This document shows, piece after piece, positions 4,685-5,463 of a DNA stretch of 5,463 nucleotides; the stretch's first letter is position 1, and each line of letters opens with the position of its first letter. The position numbers and the translations under genes were made by a program. This stretch comes from Thermoplasmata archaeon. Lineage in GTDB: Archaea; Thermoplasmatota; Penumbrarchaeia; Penumbrarchaeales; EX4484-36. Under the pieces are notes generated by a model, which was given only the letters and a program-made list of their open reading frames with translations, was not told the origin of the DNA and searched no databases. The stretch covers positions 1 through 5,463 of the forward strand of contig JAGHBW010000025.1 in the NCBI GenBank assembly GCA_021160765.1. Direction: 5' to 3'.

Positions 4685-5427
4685 AGAGGGTGTTATTTAT
4701 GCTTTTTCTGGTGGGTGTAGGGCACGTTTTCCCTTTAAGGGGGAAGGTGAAGAGTCTCATAAGAAAAATAAATCCAGATGCGGTATGTGTGGAGCTTGAT
4801 CAGGTTAGATATCGCCTACTTCTTGAGGGCGTTCATGGAGGGGGTTCATTTCCGTTAAACCTCCTCTCCAAGATGTACGAGAGAGCGTCGGAGATGTATG
4901 GTGCTCAAGTGGGTGAAGAGATGCTGGGAGCTGTAGAGGCGGCAAAGGAGCTTTCTGTTCCTTATTTCTTTATAGACGTTCCTGTTGAAAGGGAAATACC
5001 TAAGGCTTTGAGATCTCTCCCTTTTGGGGAAAGGATGAAGCTATACTTCTCTGCTGTTGCTGTCTCCCTTCTTCCTCAGAAAATGCTCAAATCGGCTACC
5101 GAGAAGGTGATGGAAGATCCAGAAGCTATGAAAGAGGAGTTTGAGCAGTACTACCCGGAGCTTAAGAGGATGCTTCTTGATTACAGGGAAGAATACATGG
5201 CCGAGAGGTTGAGAAGGGTTATTGAAAAATTCCCAGTGGTTGTCGCCGTTGTGGGGGAGGGTCATATAGAAGGGCTCAAGGGGAGGCTTGGAGATGTTCC
5301 CATAAAGGTTATTCACTTGAGGGAGCTTGTCCGCGGGGAGGTAGCTGAAGAGACCACCCCACATGAAGAGAGCACTGTGTCGTTCACATTTACGTTCAAC
5401 AGGAACCCATGGGAGGGGGTGTTTTGA
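4681..5427 (+). CDS. Short TraB/PrgY-family protein
   Basis: A 248-residue member of the TraB family (TraB/PrgY/TRABD; related to the Tiki/EreA-like fold). Biochemical role is not established: Enterococcus PrgY limits pheromone activity and Tiki proteins are proteases. Visible family motifs are VGVGHV with His15, the VELD..R segment (37-44), DVPVERE (99-105), a REEYMAERL helix (169-177) and VVGEGHIEGL with His195 (190-199). Many archaeal and bacterial relatives are longer and carry a membrane domain after the TraB domain. Here the protein ends 50 residues after GEGH with a Thr/Phe-rich tail and no clear transmembrane helix; the N-terminal VLFMLFLVGVGHV is the first strand of the fold rather than a convincing signal peptide. 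GTG 4681 is preferred for its SD and coupling to dnaJ; ATG 4699 is the alternative. A specific role beside the chaperones is unknown. Confidence 0.8.
   Translation: MKRVLFMLFLVGVGHVFPLRGKVKSLIRKINPDAVCVELDQVRYRLLLEGVHGGGSFPLNLLSKMYERASEMYGAQVGEEMLGAVEAAKELSVPYFFIDVPVEREIPKALRSLPFGERMKLYFSAVAVSLLPQKMLKSATEKVMEDPEAMKEEFEQYYPELKRMLLDYREEYMAERLRRVIEKFPVVVAVVGEGHIEGLKGRLGDVPIKVIHLRELVRGEVAEETTPHEESTVSFTFTFNRNPWEGVF
5412..5427 (+). promoter_or_regulatory. SD and TTGA overlap for the last gene
   Basis: GGAGG at 5412-5416 is 7 bases before TTG 5424, and TTGA (5424-5427) overlaps the TraB stop TGA. Spacing and overlap mirror the dnaJ-TraB junction, which is the main support for a TTG start here. Confidence 0.55.
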
Positions 5428-5463
5428 AAAGTGTTTACGGGTGGCTTGTGGTAGCTGTTGCAA
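5424..5463 (+). CDS. Start of an unidentified gene with a hydrophobic N-terminus, 3'-partial
   Basis: From TTG 5424 the frame is open to the window edge and reads MKSVYGWLVVAVA: a basic residue followed by a hydrophobic run, as in the first membrane segment or signal peptide of a membrane or secreted protein. The SD and the 4-base overlap with the TraB gene support a coupled downstream gene. Thirteen codons are too few to identify a family. GTG 5448 in the same frame is a less likely start. Confidence 0.5.
   Translation, partial: MKSVYGWLVVAVA

Overview
The window carries one co-directional (+ strand) cluster: the DnaK (Hsp70) chaperone system followed by a TraB-family gene. The order is grpE (5' end outside the window), dnaK, dnaJ, a short TraB/PrgY-like gene, and the first 13 codons of a further gene with a hydrophobic N-terminus. 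An archaeon is the best fit. A TATA box with a purine-rich BRE-like flank lies about 25 bases before the expected dnaK transcription start. Arginine is mostly AGA/AGG, Shine-Dalgarno sequences precede the genes, and short 'RPLKIKCPxCGAEG' zinc ribbons sit on a charged tail. From memory that ribbon style is common in Thermoplasmata-type Euryarchaeota, so the lineage is inference only. The same promoter DNA can also be read as a fair bacterial -35/-10 pair, so a bacterium is not excluded. No CIRCE element was seen.

Layout. Bases 1-957: a GrpE with a K-rich N-terminal stretch, an unusually long coiled coil, the conserved GrpE beta-domain and a 70-residue acidic tail containing a perfect 30-nt direct repeat. 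Bases 958-1052: intergenic, with a T-rich possible terminator, a TATA promoter, an 8-bp palindrome at the expected start site and an SD. Bases 1053-3563: DnaK, 836 residues. The first ~571 residues are a standard Hsp70 of the short Gram-positive/archaeal type. The last ~265 residues are an extension of three C-x2-C-x16-C-x2-C zinc ribbons separated by a Lys-rich linker and two Glu-rich linkers. Bases 3564-3613: a 50-base gap that repeats a 12-13 base motif from the dnaK leader. Bases 3614-4684: a type I DnaJ with all four zinc motifs but a Phe-free, reduced G/F region. Bases 4681-5427: a TraB-family protein whose start overlaps the dnaJ stop by 4 bases. From 5424: a TTG-started gene overlapping the TraB stop by 4 bases and running off the window.

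How they work together. DnaJ delivers clients to DnaK and stimulates its ATPase, and GrpE releases ADP. dnaK appears to have its own promoter, while dnaJ, traB and the last gene look co-transcribed, with translational coupling from dnaJ onward. The most unusual element is the DnaK tail. Both GrpE and DnaK carry Lys-rich and Glu-rich blocks that could interact electrostatically, and the zinc ribbons could add a binding or redox-sensing surface to the Hsp70. Both ideas are inference.
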